A DNA stretch of 64,000 nt from Pseudoalteromonas spongiae UST010723-006 (GTDB taxonomy: Bacteria > Pseudomonadota > Gammaproteobacteria > Enterobacterales > Alteromonadaceae), in the NCBI RefSeq assembly GCF_000238255.3, contig NZ_CP011040.1:744001-808000 (forward strand), in the 5' to 3' direction. Both the position numbers and the translations under genes were made by a program. Of the stretch, positions 16,949 through 28,978 are shown one piece after another. How positions within the stretch are numbered: the stretch's first letter is position 1; the number at the start of each line of letters is the position of its first letter. The notes under the pieces are model-generated. The model searched no databases. It had not been told where the DNA came from and saw only the letters and a list, made by a program, of their open reading frames with translations.

Positions 16949-17971
16949 CTAACTTAATTTTAAAATTCGTATTGAATCGCCACACCCAACGTTAAGCGCT
17001 GATGCTAATTCGCTGTCGATGATTGCCGTATCATCATTATCATCAATCGAAATATCACAGCTAAATACGGCTTTAAATGCATTTACTTCAAGGTTTGCAA
17101 TCGCATAGGTATCAACACTTTGGCCTTTACCAATTTTCACCGTAAGCAAACGGCTTTCTCGTACGCTTTTAATGTTATCCATTTGCGCTTCAACCGTTGG
17201 CCCTGCATCAAATAAATCAACATAACCGCGAAATTCAAAGCCTTCTTTTTCTAGCAATCTTAACGCAGGTTTTGTTTTATCATGAACATTACCGATGACG
17301 GCTTGAGCGTCTTTGCTGAGCAAATTGGCGTAAATAGGGTATTTAGGCATCAGTTCGGAGATAAATACCTTATTGCCCGTGCCAATTAAATGATCAGCAG
17401 TTGGGAAGTCAATTGAAAAGAAGTGTTCTTGTAACCATTGCCAAAATGGTGAATGGCCATTTTTATCAGAAACACCACGCATTTCTGCGATTACACGGTT
17501 TGAAAAACGTGCTTGATGCTGGGCCATAAATAAAAAGCGAATACGTGATAGAAAACGACCAGCTAAACCACTGCGGTGTGATTCTTTCAAGAACAAGGTA
17601 CAGATTTCAGTGGCACCTGTGTAATCGTTACACATGGTGAGAATGTCAACTGTGTTGTAAACACCAAGTGTACTTGAGTGATGAACTGTCTTGCCCATAT
17701 GATAATGGTAGAGCGGTACATCAAGTCCAACAGCAGCTTCGATTGCCGTAGTGCCCACAATTTCACCTGTATTGGTGTCTTCTAATACGAATAAGTAGCC
17801 TTCATCGCGTGGAACGCTTACGTCTTTTTCAAAACTCTCCACTGCGCGATTAATTTTACTTTCGAGTAAATCATCGCAAACAGGGAGTGATGTAAAGCCG
17901 TGGCCAGACGCTTTTGCTACTTCTTTCAAAGCAGCAAAGTCATCTTTTGTAATTGGTCTAAGTACTAACAT
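16949..17971 (-). CDS. astA: Arginine N-succinyltransferase
   Basis: A 340-residue AstA, which transfers succinyl from succinyl-CoA to the alpha-amino group of arginine, the first step of the AST arginine-degradation pathway. Family blocks include VLRPITKDDFAALKEVA at the start, LYHYHMGKTVHHS, CTLFLKESHRSG, PIYANLLSKDAQAVIG and GYVDLFDAGPTVEA. It lies 14 bases after astC. No astB, astD or astE follows within this unit, so the rest of the pathway must be encoded elsewhere. Confidence 0.95.
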   Translation of the reverse strand: MLVLRPITKDDFAALKEVAKASGHGFTSLPVCDDLLESKINRAVESFEKDVSVPRDEGYLFVLEDTNTGEIVGTTAIEAAVGLDVPLYHYHMGKTVHHSSTLGVYNTVDILTMCNDYTGATEICTLFLKESHRSGLAGRFLSRIRFLFMAQHQARFSNRVIAEMRGVSDKNGHSPFWQWLQEHFFSIDFPTADHLIGTGNKVFISELMPKYPIYANLLSKDAQAVIGNVHDKTKPALRLLEKEGFEFRGYVDLFDAGPTVEAQMDNIKSVRESRLLTVKIGKGQSVDTYAIANLEVNAFKAVFSCDISIDDNDDTAIIDSELASALNVGCGDSIRILKLS

Positions 17972-17985
17972 AGCCAGCTTGGTTA

Positions 17986-19218
<1,233 letters not shown>

Positions 19219-19237
19219 TTACTTAAAATTTAATTAT

Positions 19238-19250
19238 TTCAATTATTGAA
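19238..19250. promoter_or_regulatory. Palindrome in the astC / Lrp divergent region
   Basis: TTCAATTATTGAA is a perfect 6-1-6 palindrome 46 bases from the astC start and 79 from the regulator start. Size and symmetry fit an Lrp/AsnC half-helical operator; an ArgR-type site is less likely because the arms are inverted relative to TGAAT-ATTCA. Confidence 0.35.
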
Positions 19251-19329
19251 TCAATTAAAGCCATTTTGTAGTGTAAAAATAACCATATTAACGATATTAT
19301 TTATCAAATTGTTTATATTTTTAGTTAAT

Positions 19330-19758
19330 ATGATTAGTGATACAGATAAAAGTTTAATTAATGCGCTAAAAGAAAACGCGCGTTTGAGCGTTTCAGACTT
19401 AGCTAGAAAGCTATCTTTAAGCCGCTCAACCATACAAAACAGACTTGCCCGACTGGAGTCTACTGGTGTCATAACTGGTTACAGCGTAAAGCTTGGTGAA
19501 GATTATTTAAAAAATAGAGTGAGCGCCCATGTATCCATTAAGGTTAAACAAAAATTAACAACACAAACCAATGTCGAATTAAAGCGATTCACCGCTATTT
19601 CGCAGCTCTATGCAATAAGCGGAGAGTACGACTTAATAGCAGTCGTAGAAGAAAGCTCGTTAGAGCAACTGAGTCATACACTCGACGAAATCGGTAATTT
19701 AGATGGCGTAGAGCGCACTACATCTTCTGTTATTCTAGAAACCAAGTTTAAGCGCTAA
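19330..19758 (+). CDS. Lrp/AsnC family transcriptional regulator
   Basis: A 142-residue regulator with an N-terminal helix-turn-helix (LIN ALKENARLSVSDLARKLS, then SRSTIQNRL) and a C-terminal RAM ligand-sensing domain (residues 60-142, ISGEYDLIAVVE). The start at 19330 gives the usual Lrp length; a TTG extension to 19246 would read through AT-rich intergenic DNA and add a nonsense hydrophobic leader. No good ribosome-binding site is visible. Divergent placement suggests it controls the astC-astA-DUF1338 operon in response to an amino acid. Confidence 0.88.
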   Translation: MISDTDKSLINALKENARLSVSDLARKLSLSRSTIQNRLARLESTGVITGYSVKLGEDYLKNRVSAHVSIKVKQKLTTQTNVELKRFTAISQLYAISGEYDLIAVVEESSLEQLSHTLDEIGNLDGVERTTSSVILETKFKR

Positions 19759-19797
19759 TTGCAAAAACTCGGTCTAAAATATTACGCCACGTAATGT

Positions 19798-22700
19798 TTA
19801 TGCGCGTCTACTAGCTGGGATCAGCTCTCCTGAAATCATTGGTGTCGGCTCAGTGGGGTTGTTGGTTTTAAAGTATTCCAGTAAGTGATTCATATTGTTC
19901 GCACGCTCAGCCATTAAGTTAGCGGCTGCCATGGTTTCTTCTGTTACCGCTGAATTTTGTTGGACGATAGTCGCTAATCGCTGCACAACCACATCGACTT
20001 CTTTTAAGCTATGGCTTTGATTGTTTGAGCTTTCACTGATTTTATGAATACTTTGATTTACTTCTTCAACGCGCTCCACAATTTGTAATAGCTTCTCACC
20101 AGATGCAACCGATAACTGACTACCTAAATGGACTTTATCGTTACTGTCAGAAATAATATCGCGAATTTGCTTTGCCGATTTGGCACTGCGACTCGCAAGT
20201 TCACGCACTTCATTTGCAACCACGGCAAAACCACGTCCATTTTCACCAGCACGCGCAGCTTCCACCGCGGCATTTAGTGCTAATAGGTTAGTTTGAAAGG
20301 CAAGTCCGTCAATTACTTCAACAATTTCATTAATACTCTTACTGGACTTTTCAACTTCTTCAATGGATTGCTGGGTTTCAAGCGACAGTGATTTACCTTG
20401 TTTGGCACTTTCTGTGGCAATGTTACTTTGCGATACCGCACGTTTTGATTGTTCTACGACGCCGTATACTTCTTCGAGTAATGTTTTAGTGCTGGCGCTT
20501 GCTTGTTCTAGGCTTGCAGCTTGTTCTTCCGTGCGCTCGCTTATTTCCGTATTACTGAGCGAGATTTCTTTCGCACACTGTTTTACTTCTTCGGCAGACG
20601 CTTGAATATTGCCTATTACATCGATTAGTTGTTTTGTTGTGCGATTTATATTCTGCTGTAGTTGCGAAAAAATACCATGGAAGTTACCTTGCATTTGTTT
20701 GCTCAAATCACCATTCGCTAACGCCTCTAAACTGGTAGAAACCTCGTTAATGGCCGTGGCTGTTGCCGTCACAGAGCTATTGATATCTGTTTTCAGCTGC
20801 GCTAAATCACCTTTAAACTCAAGTTCAATAAACTGCGTAAAGTCACCTTTTTTCATCGCTTCGGCGACATCGCTAAGTGATGCGATAACTTCTTTAACAC
20901 TGTCGACTGAACTATTAATATTGGTTTTTAACGCATCTAACTGTCCTTTCATATTAGCGTCTATTTGTTGGCGATAATCGCCTTGGCTAATACCATTCAT
21001 TACCGCGCTAATATCGTTGATGGCGTGATTTACCGATTTGATACTGATATTGACATCATCTTTAAGGCGCGCGAACTGACCTGTCATTTCACTTTCAACC
21101 TGAGAGCTAAAATTACCTTCACTGACGTTTGCCATAACAAATGAAATGTCGTTAATAACAGTAGAAATATTTAGAATGGTTTGGTTAATTTTTTGTTTTA
21201 ACAGATCTAATTGGCCATTGAGTGGCACACTAATCTGCGCGTCAAGATTACCATCACTAAGTTCTGCCATCGTGTAATCTATGGTATTTATGGCGTTGTT
21301 AATGCTTGAAATAGTTTGGTTAATTCCTTGTTTTAGTTCATCTAACTTACCGTTACAGTCAACCGTCACTTGTTGTTCAAAGTCGCCTTGAGCCATAGAT
21401 TGCATGACATTAACTATGTCACTTATTGCTAAATCTAACGTCGATAACGTTGAATTAATATTGTCTTTTAATGTATTTAAATCGCCTGCCATAGGTGAAT
21501 TGATGGTTTTATCAAACTTACCTTGAGACATTGCGTTTACGACTGAGTTTAACTCTGACATCGCTAAGCTTATGGATTCTGCGCTATCGTTGGTTGCTTG
21601 TTTAAGTAATGCCAGTTCGCCTTTACATTCTGTGGTTATGCGAGCGTCAAAATCACCTTTAGCAAGTTGTTGCATAACGCGATTGGTGTCCATAATTGAT
21701 GCTTGTAAACTCGCAAGCAAGTTGTTGAAAGCACCCGCCGTATCGCCAATCTCATCGTTATTCATTTCAGTCGTACGTTTCGAAAAATCACCGGTATTTT
21801 CAACGCTTTTCATTAATTCAGATAAATGTTTAATCGGTGCTGCTAAAAATGCAGCAAACTTAGGTGCTGTGTATGCAACAGCCGCAATCACTAATAACAG
21901 CACTAAGGTAAGAATAAGTGCAAGTCTATCAACTGCGGCAAATGCTTCACTTTCATCAATTTCGGCTAATAAGCTCCAGGTAATATCGAACACCTCAAGT
22001 GGTTGATAAGTTGAAAGTACGGGGTTGCCGTTGTAGTCATCAATAATTTTTTGCCCCGCCACGCCTTGTAATGATTGTTCTATGGCATAGGTATTTACAC
22101 TGCCTTTTTCTGGGTTTCTAAATGAATTAATTACCGAGTGATTTTCCGGGTCAAGATACGAGTCTGAGCGCATTAACTTATCAGGGCCAACAAGGTAGGT
22201 TTCGCCGGTTTCACCTAGACCATCACGATTACTCATAATGTTATTTAGTGCATCAATCGAAAGCTGAAAAATTAAGGTAGTATCGCGATCAATTGGCATT
22301 GCGATAAAACTTGCTGGATTGTTATATGAGGGAAAATAAGGTTGATAATCAATAAACGCAACGTTATTTCCTGTTTTTATGCTCTGTGACTTTTTGAAAA
22401 CACTGGCGATGTTGCTATTGGCATAAGGGCCGTCAAGTAGCGATGTCGCAAAATCTAACTCTTTATAAACAGAGTAAATAATATTGCCGGTGCGATTATC
22501 AACAATAAACAAGTCATAAAACTCATAATATTCAGTTAGATTGGTAAAATAGTTATGATAACGGCTGTGCACATTATCGTAAGAATCACCTATACCGCTT
22601 GTAAGCAGCTGCTGTTTACTACCAATTGGATTAGCATTATCTAAAATGTAACGAGTTTGTAGCGCAACCGCGGTTGTACTTAAGGCATCAAAATTGATGT

Positions 22701-23100
22701 TAAGCTGCTGAACATTCGGGTTTGTTTTTTTAAATTCATCAAAAAAAACTGTATCGTAATAGTTTTTGAGCGCAGGTTTTGCATTGTTATTGGTATTAAC
22801 CTCAGCAAATGCGCGTTGAAATTCGATGGCGGCTGACTTTGTCGTGGGGCTCAGTGCGGTAGTTACTAGCTTTAGCTCAACTTGTTTAAAGTAGCGCTCG
22901 AGCCCACTTTTTTTAATACTGCTTATCGCTGATAACTGGTTATAAACTTGTGATTTAATAGCGATTGAAGAGTTGTAATAGGCAATAATAAACACAATTA
23001 GCAGTGGGATGACTGCAACAACTAAAAACGACAGAGTTAACTTTTTAGATAAGTTAATGTTTGCAAAGTATTGGCGTAAAGTTAGCGGTAACCTAGTCAT
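19798..23100 (-). CDS. Methyl-accepting chemotaxis protein with poly-HAMP array
   Basis: A 1100-residue chemoreceptor. A membrane helix (about 22-43) is followed by a large periplasmic Cache-type sensor (about 45-385) and a second helix (about 391-412). A canonical HAMP follows (413-470), then eight tandem 45-residue HAMP-like units starting near 475, 520, 565, 610, 655, 700, 745 and 790. Each unit has the pattern M-x4-xG-[DNK]-[FLY]...G-x-[LF]-x2-L. The cytoplasmic signalling domain carries the conserved hairpin ([31 protein letters not shown]). Ligand unknown. No CheB/CheR pentapeptide is seen at the C-terminus. Confidence 0.93.
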   Translation of the reverse strand: MTRLPLTLRQYFANINLSKKLTLSFLVVAVIPLLIVFIIAYYNSSIAIKSQVYNQLSAISSIKKSGLERYFKQVELKLVTTALSPTTKSAAIEFQRAFAEVNTNNNAKPALKNYYDTVFFDEFKKTNPNVQQLNINFDALSTTAVALQTRYILDNANPIGSKQQLLTSGIGDSYDNVHSRYHNYFTNLTEYYEFYDLFIVDNRTGNIIYSVYKELDFATSLLDGPYANSNIASVFKKSQSIKTGNNVAFIDYQPYFPSYNNPASFIAMPIDRDTTLIFQLSIDALNNIMSNRDGLGETGETYLVGPDKLMRSDSYLDPENHSVINSFRNPEKGSVNTYAIEQSLQGVAGQKIIDDYNGNPVLSTYQPLEVFDITWSLLAEIDESEAFAAVDRLALILTLVLLLVIAAVAYTAPKFAAFLAAPIKHLSELMKSVENTGDFSKRTTEMNNDEIGDTAGAFNNLLASLQASIMDTNRVMQQLAKGDFDARITTECKGELALLKQATNDSAESISLAMSELNSVVNAMSQGKFDKTINSPMAGDLNTLKDNINSTLSTLDLAISDIVNVMQSMAQGDFEQQVTVDCNGKLDELKQGINQTISSINNAINTIDYTMAELSDGNLDAQISVPLNGQLDLLKQKINQTILNISTVINDISFVMANVSEGNFSSQVESEMTGQFARLKDDVNISIKSVNHAINDISAVMNGISQGDYRQQIDANMKGQLDALKTNINSSVDSVKEVIASLSDVAEAMKKGDFTQFIELEFKGDLAQLKTDINSSVTATATAINEVSTSLEALANGDLSKQMQGNFHGIFSQLQQNINRTTKQLIDVIGNIQASAEEVKQCAKEISLSNTEISERTEEQAASLEQASASTKTLLEEVYGVVEQSKRAVSQSNIATESAKQGKSLSLETQQSIEEVEKSSKSINEIVEVIDGLAFQTNLLALNAAVEAARAGENGRGFAVVANEVRELASRSAKSAKQIRDIISDSNDKVHLGSQLSVASGEKLLQIVERVEEVNQSIHKISESSNNQSHSLKEVDVVVQRLATIVQQNSAVTEETMAAANLMAERANNMNHLLEYFKTNNPTEPTPMISGELIPASRRA

Positions 23101-23233
23101 AACCTTCCTTAGTGCTAATCCATGAATGAATTAATCAGTATTAAGTCCTAACTAAGTCTAAAACATAAATTGACTATCGCAATTTTGCTGCTAACGAAAA
23201 CGGTTTTTTAACTGTGATTTTTTGTAAAAATGG

Positions 23234-23716
23234 CTAAATAAGTTTACACATTGTATTTTCATAACAATACGTTATTGCCTGTTTGTTCGAATCGGACCAT
23301 AAAATTTCTAGGGTGTCTTGGTAATTAAGCCATTTATAAGCTAAGTGTTCGTTTGGATGCAAAACGATAGGTTGTGTAATTGGTACCAACAAATGAAATA
23401 CAAACTCAGTGTTTATAGTACTGTTAGGCTTATAACGACTACGCCACTGAGTTCGAATTTCATAGCGATTAGTAATATTTAGGTCTTTGATTGTAAGGTC
23501 TTGCTTATGGCAATTAATGCCAGTTTCCTCAAGCACTTCGCGATATGCACAGGCAAGGGCGGTTTCGTTTTGTTCAATGCCACCAGTAACCGATTGCCAA
23601 AAGGACGGGTCATCTGCACGTTGCATCACCAAAAATTGATTTTGAGTATTTTGAATTACCACAAGCACCGAATAGGGATCACGAAGCATAATTGAGCACA
23701 CCGTTTTTTTATCCAC
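23234..23716 (-). CDS. nudB: Nudix hydrolase NudB-like
   Basis: A 160-residue Nudix hydrolase like E. coli NudB, which removes pyrophosphate from dihydroneopterin triphosphate in folate synthesis. The Nudix box GGIEQNETALACAYREVLEETG and the NudB-type segments FWQSVTG and EHLAYKWL are present. The start is GTG with AAAGG about eight bases upstream; an internal ATG nine codons later is an alternative. It lies alone between the chemoreceptor and the RND operon, not with ruvC or aspS as in enterics. Confidence 0.82.
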   Translation of the reverse strand: MDKKTVCSIMLRDPYSVLVVIQNTQNQFLVMQRADDPSFWQSVTGGIEQNETALACAYREVLEETGINCHKQDLTIKDLNITNRYEIRTQWRSRYKPNSTINTEFVFHLLVPITQPIVLHPNEHLAYKWLNYQDTLEILWSDSNKQAITYCYENTMCKLI

Positions 23717-23798
23717 AGTATACCTTTAACAATAACGAGTTAAACTAATGTTTAAAAATCGTGGTATTCACATTTAAAGTGATGTGTTGGAAAGTGGA

Positions 23799-23830
23799 TG
23801 TCCCACGCTAAGAGGCTGTAGCGTGGGACA
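23799..23830. terminator. 12-bp hairpin after the RND operon
   Basis: TGTCCCACGCTA and TAGCGTGGGACA are perfect inverted repeats around an 8-base loop, directly after the efflux permease stop codon. GC-rich stem but no T-run on the minus strand, so an atypical terminator or mRNA-end hairpin. Confidence 0.55.
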
Positions 23831-23837
23831 GTTATAG

Positions 23838-26800
23838 CTAGGCTTTGTTGTTTTCTGGTTTTACGCTAAATACTAAAGTATACAGCGCAGGAATTACCAA
23901 CAAAGTAAGAATGGTTGCAAATCCTAAACCGAACATAATAGTCACTGCCATCGATTTAAAAAACACATCGAATAGTAGCGGAATCATACCCAGAATCGTT
24001 GTAATGGCCGCCATAGACACCGGTCTCAAACGACTCAGTGCAGAATGATAAACGGCGGTGTATGGGTGTTTATTTTCACTCAGCTCGAGTTCAATTTGAT
24101 CCATAAGCACAATGCCATTTTTAATTAGCATACCCGATAAGCTCAACAAACCAAGTAAGGCCATAAAGCTAAATGGGCTGCTCATGGTAAACAAACCAAT
24201 GGTAACGCCAATTACCGCAAGCGGTACAGTAGCCCAAATAATTAACGGTTTTTTAATCGAGTTAAATAGTAGCACCGTGATAATAAACATCACTAGGTAG
24301 CCAAGCGGTAATGAGCCAAAAATGGCTTTTTGTGCCTTAGATGCAGATTCAAACTCGCCGCCCCAATCTAATTGGTAACCTTGCGGCAGTTTTATCGCTT
24401 CAATTTGTGGTTTTACACGCTTTAATAAATTTGCCGCGGTTTCATCACCTAGAATATCTGGATCGGCCATAACCGTTATGGTGCGTTTACGATCGCGACG
24501 CAAAATTAAGTTATTTTCCCATTCGGTATTAAAGCCATCGACGATTTGTTCTATTGATACATAAACACCGAGCGTTGGGCTGAAAATTTGTAAGTCATAA
24601 AGCGAATCTACGTTAAGACGCTCTGATGCAGGTGAGCGCGCAATTATCGGCAACATGCGTGTGCCATCACGATATAAACCAACCTGACGTCCCGACAGTG
24701 TCGTTAACAACACATTGTCTAAATCGGCTTTACTAATGCCTAATCGACGGGCTTTTTGTTCATTAAACTGCGGACGGATAACTTTCGTTAATTCGCGCCA
24801 ATCATGTTTAATGTTATACGCCGCGCCATCGGCATTTAATATGTCGATGGCTTGGTTAGCTAAATCGCGTAGCACTTTAGGGTCGTGACCTTGAAAACGC
24901 GCTTCAATCTTTGCATCGGTTGATGGACCAATCTCCATGCGTTTTAGTTTAATAACCGCATTATGTAAATTTTCATCGGCATAATTGCGTACATCAGCTA
25001 ACAATTCATTAAGTGACTCAAGATCCGTCGTTCTGATAATTAATTGACCAAACGCAGGGTGAATTTTCTCTGGCGCGTAGGTCAGCATAAAGCGAGGAGC
25101 ACCTTGCCCAATTGTACTCGTTACTTCAACAACCTGTGGTTTGGCAAGTAAGTACTCTTCTAACGCAGAAATATCTTTCTCCGTTGCTCTAATATCAGAC
25201 CCTTGATAACGCCAGTAGTCTAAGTAGAACATCGGCGTGTTTGACGGTGGGAAAAATGACTGTTTAACATTACCGAACAGGACTAATGCACCAAGTAACG
25301 ACACGAACATAATTGTAAGTGTACTTTTTGGCCACGCTAAAACGGTTTTAAGAACTTTTCCGTAAAAAACGAATAATGCCCCTTTATAAAGTTCGTCAGC
25401 ATCAAGTTCATTGTCAGGGTTATGTTCAATTTCACTTTGCTTAAATAGCACACTGGCTAAAAACGGGGTAATTGTAATAGCTGTTACCCAGCTCAATAGA
25501 AGTGAAATTAGCAAGACATAAAATAGGCTTCCAGCAAACTCACCGGTTGCGTCAGAGCTAAGGCCTATTGGGGCAAAAGCCGTGATGGCGATAATCGTTG
25601 CGCCCAATAATGGCCATTTAGTTTGATTAACAATGCTGTTAGCCGCTTTTACTTTGCTGTAACCTTTTTTAAGGCCAACCAAAATACCTTCTGTTATAAC
25701 AATGGCGTTATCAACGAGCATACCTAACGCAATGATCAAAGCACCTAAAGAAATACGTTGCAGGTCAATTTCTTGAACCAACATAAAGATAAAGGTACCA
25801 AAAACGGTAATAAGTAGTACCGCACCAATGAGTAAGCCACTGCGAAACCCCATAAATAGCAACAGTACTGCAATTACAATTGCAACCGCTTGTGCCAGCG
25901 ACATAATGAAATCATCAACTGACTTCTCAACTTCTTTAGGCTGGTTGTAAAGTGTATTAATTTCAATGCCATACGGTCTTTGATATTCAAGTGATGCAAG
26001 GTGGTTAGACAAACGCTCGCCCACATCAACCACGTTAACGCCTGATGCGAACGACACGCCTAATAGCAGAGTTTGTTTACCTGCATAATGGGTCGGGTTA
26101 TTAGGTATTTCAGGGTATTCACGTTTTACCGTGGCAACATCACCTAAATAGATAATTTCTTTTGCGCCTGGTTTTGAGATCAGCAGATCTTCAAGTTCCG
26201 ACACATCTTTAAATTCGCCAGTAGGATGGAGACGAATTGATTCGCCTTCTACGGTTACTTTACCCGCGTTTGATACGGTATTCTGATTTTGCAATAACTG
26301 ATATATCACGTTGGCTGAAATACCAAGTTGCGCGAGTTTATGACTCGAAATTTCGACGGTCACTTGCGGTTTTTGTTCGCCGGCTACGGTAACTTTACCA
26401 ACGCCGTCTACTAATACTAATTCACGGCGTAGGTAATCTACGTAATTTTCAAGTTCTTCATAAGAGTAATCATCGCCGTTAATTGCGTAAAGCACACCAT
26501 AAACGTCGCCAAAATCATCCATTACACTTGGCGGATAAACACCCGAAGGTAAGCGCGGTGATAAATCATTTATTTTACGGCGCAATTCATCCCAAATTTG
26601 CCTTAGTTCTTCTTTGCGATAGGTACTTTTCATCTCAACCGCAATTTGCGATAAACCGGGTGAGGAAATAGACGTAACATAATCAACATAGGGCAGTTGT
26701 TGAATAACGTTTTCAATGGGGTAAGTAACTTCCTGTTCAACTTGCTCTGGCGATGCACCTGGGTAGCGTGTTATCACCATGGCTTTCTTTAGGGTGAATT

Positions 26801-26915
26801 CAGGGTCTTCTAAACGACCAAGTTGCTGATAAGAAAACACACCGCCGAGTAATAAAATTAGTGTAAAAAGCCAGCTTATGGTGCGTTTTTCAATTGACGT
26901 TTCAGCAATGCTCAT
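23838..26915 (-). CDS. RND efflux pump permease
   Basis: A 1025-residue inner-membrane RND permease of the AcrB/hydrophobe-amphiphile superfamily, driving proton-coupled export. It has the expected twelve helices: one at the N-terminus, a cluster near residues 335-540, and a final cluster near 845-1015, with two large periplasmic loops. The middle-helix motif GMLVDNAIVITEG carries the proton-relay Asp. It starts one base after the adaptor stop and is translated with it. No outer-membrane channel gene is adjacent, so a shared TolC is probable. Substrates are unknown. Confidence 0.94.
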   Translation of the reverse strand: MSIAETSIEKRTISWLFTLILLLGGVFSYQQLGRLEDPEFTLKKAMVITRYPGASPEQVEQEVTYPIENVIQQLPYVDYVTSISSPGLSQIAVEMKSTYRKEELRQIWDELRRKINDLSPRLPSGVYPPSVMDDFGDVYGVLYAINGDDYSYEELENYVDYLRRELVLVDGVGKVTVAGEQKPQVTVEISSHKLAQLGISANVIYQLLQNQNTVSNAGKVTVEGESIRLHPTGEFKDVSELEDLLISKPGAKEIIYLGDVATVKREYPEIPNNPTHYAGKQTLLLGVSFASGVNVVDVGERLSNHLASLEYQRPYGIEINTLYNQPKEVEKSVDDFIMSLAQAVAIVIAVLLLFMGFRSGLLIGAVLLITVFGTFIFMLVQEIDLQRISLGALIIALGMLVDNAIVITEGILVGLKKGYSKVKAANSIVNQTKWPLLGATIIAITAFAPIGLSSDATGEFAGSLFYVLLISLLLSWVTAITITPFLASVLFKQSEIEHNPDNELDADELYKGALFVFYGKVLKTVLAWPKSTLTIMFVSLLGALVLFGNVKQSFFPPSNTPMFYLDYWRYQGSDIRATEKDISALEEYLLAKPQVVEVTSTIGQGAPRFMLTYAPEKIHPAFGQLIIRTTDLESLNELLADVRNYADENLHNAVIKLKRMEIGPSTDAKIEARFQGHDPKVLRDLANQAIDILNADGAAYNIKHDWRELTKVIRPQFNEQKARRLGISKADLDNVLLTTLSGRQVGLYRDGTRMLPIIARSPASERLNVDSLYDLQIFSPTLGVYVSIEQIVDGFNTEWENNLILRRDRKRTITVMADPDILGDETAANLLKRVKPQIEAIKLPQGYQLDWGGEFESASKAQKAIFGSLPLGYLVMFIITVLLFNSIKKPLIIWATVPLAVIGVTIGLFTMSSPFSFMALLGLLSLSGMLIKNGIVLMDQIELELSENKHPYTAVYHSALSRLRPVSMAAITTILGMIPLLFDVFFKSMAVTIMFGLGFATILTLLVIPALYTLVFSVKPENNKA

Positions 26916-26916
26916 A

Positions 26917-27975
26917 TTATAAGCCTCGCTCTTTAGTCCATGGACGCACTAAGCTTTGTTCAGATAATTGATGTACGCCTGCACTCACGATTTTGTCGCC
27001 CGGTTGTAGGCCGCTTTCGACTTCAATACCACTTTTGTGAATTTCACCTAAGGTGATTTTAACTTTTTCAATTGCACCGTCTTTAAAACGCCAAACAAAC
27101 GAATCTTCACTTGCATCACTAAATACTGCGGTCGTTGGAATAGTGAATTTTTGTTGATCTGAACGGAACACTTTATTTAAATCAATTAGTACATTGCCCG
27201 TCATGCCTGCGAGCAGATTAAAATCGCTCGGTAGCGGCAAGGTAAATACCACACGATAACTTAACGTTAACGGATCCGCTTGGGTATCCCATTCTTTAAG
27301 TGACAGTGAATACGCCTTATTTGGAAAGCTATCGAATACCACTTGTGGCTTATAATTCGTTTGTTTATCGACACGCGCTACCAATTTTTCCGGAATTTGA
27401 ATGGTTACGTCCATCAAATCACGGGTTTCGATACGCATAATATTTTGCTTTGCGACAACACTCTCAAAGTTCTTAATAAAGACTTTACTAATGGTGCCGG
27501 AAAACGGTGCTCGTAAAACCGTGTATTCTAAATCAGTTTGCGCTTTTTCTAATGCAGAGAGCGCAACTTGCATATTGGCCTTTGCTTGATCTAATTCCGC
27601 TTGTGATGCGATGCCTTTTTGTTTTAGGGTTTCGGTACGTTCGAGTTGATTTTTCGCGAGTTTGTAACGCGCTTCTCTGTCAGCGAGCTGCAGTTTAAAA
27701 TCTTCTGGGTCCAGCTTGGCAAGCACATCGCCTTTTTTAACTGCTTGGCCTGCGAGTGTAGGAAATTCTATTAGCTCGCCATTCACTCTAAACGATAAAT
27801 AAGATCCTTGATTTGCCTCTACTTTAGCAGGGAAACGCCTGATGTTCGGACTTCCTGAATCAGGTACGGTAAAAAGTTTAACAGGACGAGAAGTGACAGA
27901 TTCAGTTTTTTCTGGCGCTGCATCTTTGCAGGCAGTTAATAGCATTACTGGTAAACACAGTAAAAAAGCGCGCAT
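26917..27975 (-). CDS. RND periplasmic adaptor (membrane fusion) lipoprotein
   Basis: A 352-residue adaptor joining the RND permease to an outer-membrane channel. The N-terminus is a lipoprotein signal with lipobox LLTAC (Cys16). Following parts are a biotinyl-lipoyl half (GELIEFPTLAGQAVKKGDVLAKLDPEDFK region), a coiled-coil hairpin (about 85-145) and the second lipoyl half (LRAPFSGTISKVF). It is the first gene of a two-gene operon, divergent from a LysR-type regulator that is its likely controller. Confidence 0.92.
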   Translation of the reverse strand: MRAFLLCLPVMLLTACKDAAPEKTESVTSRPVKLFTVPDSGSPNIRRFPAKVEANQGSYLSFRVNGELIEFPTLAGQAVKKGDVLAKLDPEDFKLQLADREARYKLAKNQLERTETLKQKGIASQAELDQAKANMQVALSALEKAQTDLEYTVLRAPFSGTISKVFIKNFESVVAKQNIMRIETRDLMDVTIQIPEKLVARVDKQTNYKPQVVFDSFPNKAYSLSLKEWDTQADPLTLSYRVVFTLPLPSDFNLLAGMTGNVLIDLNKVFRSDQQKFTIPTTAVFSDASEDSFVWRFKDGAIEKVKITLGEIHKSGIEVESGLQPGDKIVSAGVHQLSEQSLVRPWTKERGL

Positions 27976-28078
27976 CTTATTATCCTAAAAAGAAAAAGTT
28001 AATTAACTATAGCCAGAATAACGAAACACAATATAAAATAATATTTATAAAAAATTACTAACTATATAAGTTTTAATA

Positions 28079-28963
28079 ATGAAGTTGAGTCAATTGAAGA
28101 TTTTAGACGCTATTGTTAGTTCTCAAAGTTTAAAACAGGCAGCTGAAAAGTGTCATAAAACCCAGCCTGCACTGACCATGGCGATGCAAAAGTTAGAACA
28201 GGACATCGGTTTTACCTTAATTGACCGCAGTGGTTATCGTTTAAAATTAACGCCAGCTGGTGAGCGCTTTTATAAGCAAGCTAAGCGGGTGTTATCTGGC
28301 TGCGATGAGCTTGATAAAATTAGTTCAACATTAGCACTTGGTTATGAACCGAGTATCTGTATTGCGTATGAGCAATTGGCGGGAGACCAGCGTATAAGCC
28401 AACTCTTTGGTAAAATTATTAAACAATTTCCGCGTACGCAGTTCAAAATAGTCGGTGGTTCGCGGTTTCAAGCAGTTGAAAAACTCGCCAAAGGAGAGGT
28501 TGATATTGGCATTGGTCCTTGGTTTGATATTTTTCACGCGTCAGGGGATTTCCAAAGCGTTTTGCTAAAACCGATCGACGTTATTTTAGTGGCGTCACCC
28601 AAAATCTTACCTGAAGGCCGAACAACTTTAGCAAGTGATGAACTTGATGCTATTCCATGTTTAACTTTAAAACCCACTGAATTGCCTTTTGACGATGAAA
28701 AATTGTCGTTTGCAAAAGGCTCGCAAGTGGTGATGGTGGAAGAGTTGGCAACATTGCGCTCTTTATTATTACAGGGCGTGGGTTGGGGGTTAGCTGCAAA
28801 ACACGTGTGTAAAACTGAACTGGAAAATGGCGATCTAGTGCAAATAAGATTACGTGACGACGAAGACCAATTTCAATCTGAATTACGTGCTTTTCGAAGT
28901 AATCGTAATTTTTACGGACCGGTTGCCAGTGCAATTTGGCAAGGGCTACAAGAACTTTACTAA
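28079..28963 (+). CDS. LysR family transcriptional regulator
   Basis: A 294-residue LysR-type regulator. Residues 1-60 form the winged helix-turn-helix (LKILDAIVSSQSLKQAAEKCHKTQPALT) and residues 90-290 the periplasmic-binding-like effector domain. It is divergent from the RND adaptor across 103 AT-rich bases containing the palindrome GTTAATTAAC (27998-28007), a possible regulator or promoter site. It probably controls the pump in response to an exported compound. The next gene on the same strand follows after 15 bases. Confidence 0.9.
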   Translation: MKLSQLKILDAIVSSQSLKQAAEKCHKTQPALTMAMQKLEQDIGFTLIDRSGYRLKLTPAGERFYKQAKRVLSGCDELDKISSTLALGYEPSICIAYEQLAGDQRISQLFGKIIKQFPRTQFKIVGGSRFQAVEKLAKGEVDIGIGPWFDIFHASGDFQSVLLKPIDVILVASPKILPEGRTTLASDELDAIPCLTLKPTELPFDDEKLSFAKGSQVVMVEELATLRSLLLQGVGWGLAAKHVCKTELENGDLVQIRLRDDEDQFQSELRAFRSNRNFYGPVASAIWQGLQELY

Positions 28964-28978
28964 TTTTTAGATTTTAAC

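Noticed and set aside
19246..19329. Extended start of the Lrp/AsnC gene
   Set aside because: The extra 28 residues start from TTG, are unlike the family, and run through the divergent promoter region.
20363..22006. Plus-strand frames opposite the chemoreceptor
   Set aside because: Their Ser/Ala/Leu-rich translations mirror the HAMP repeats; no independent start signals.
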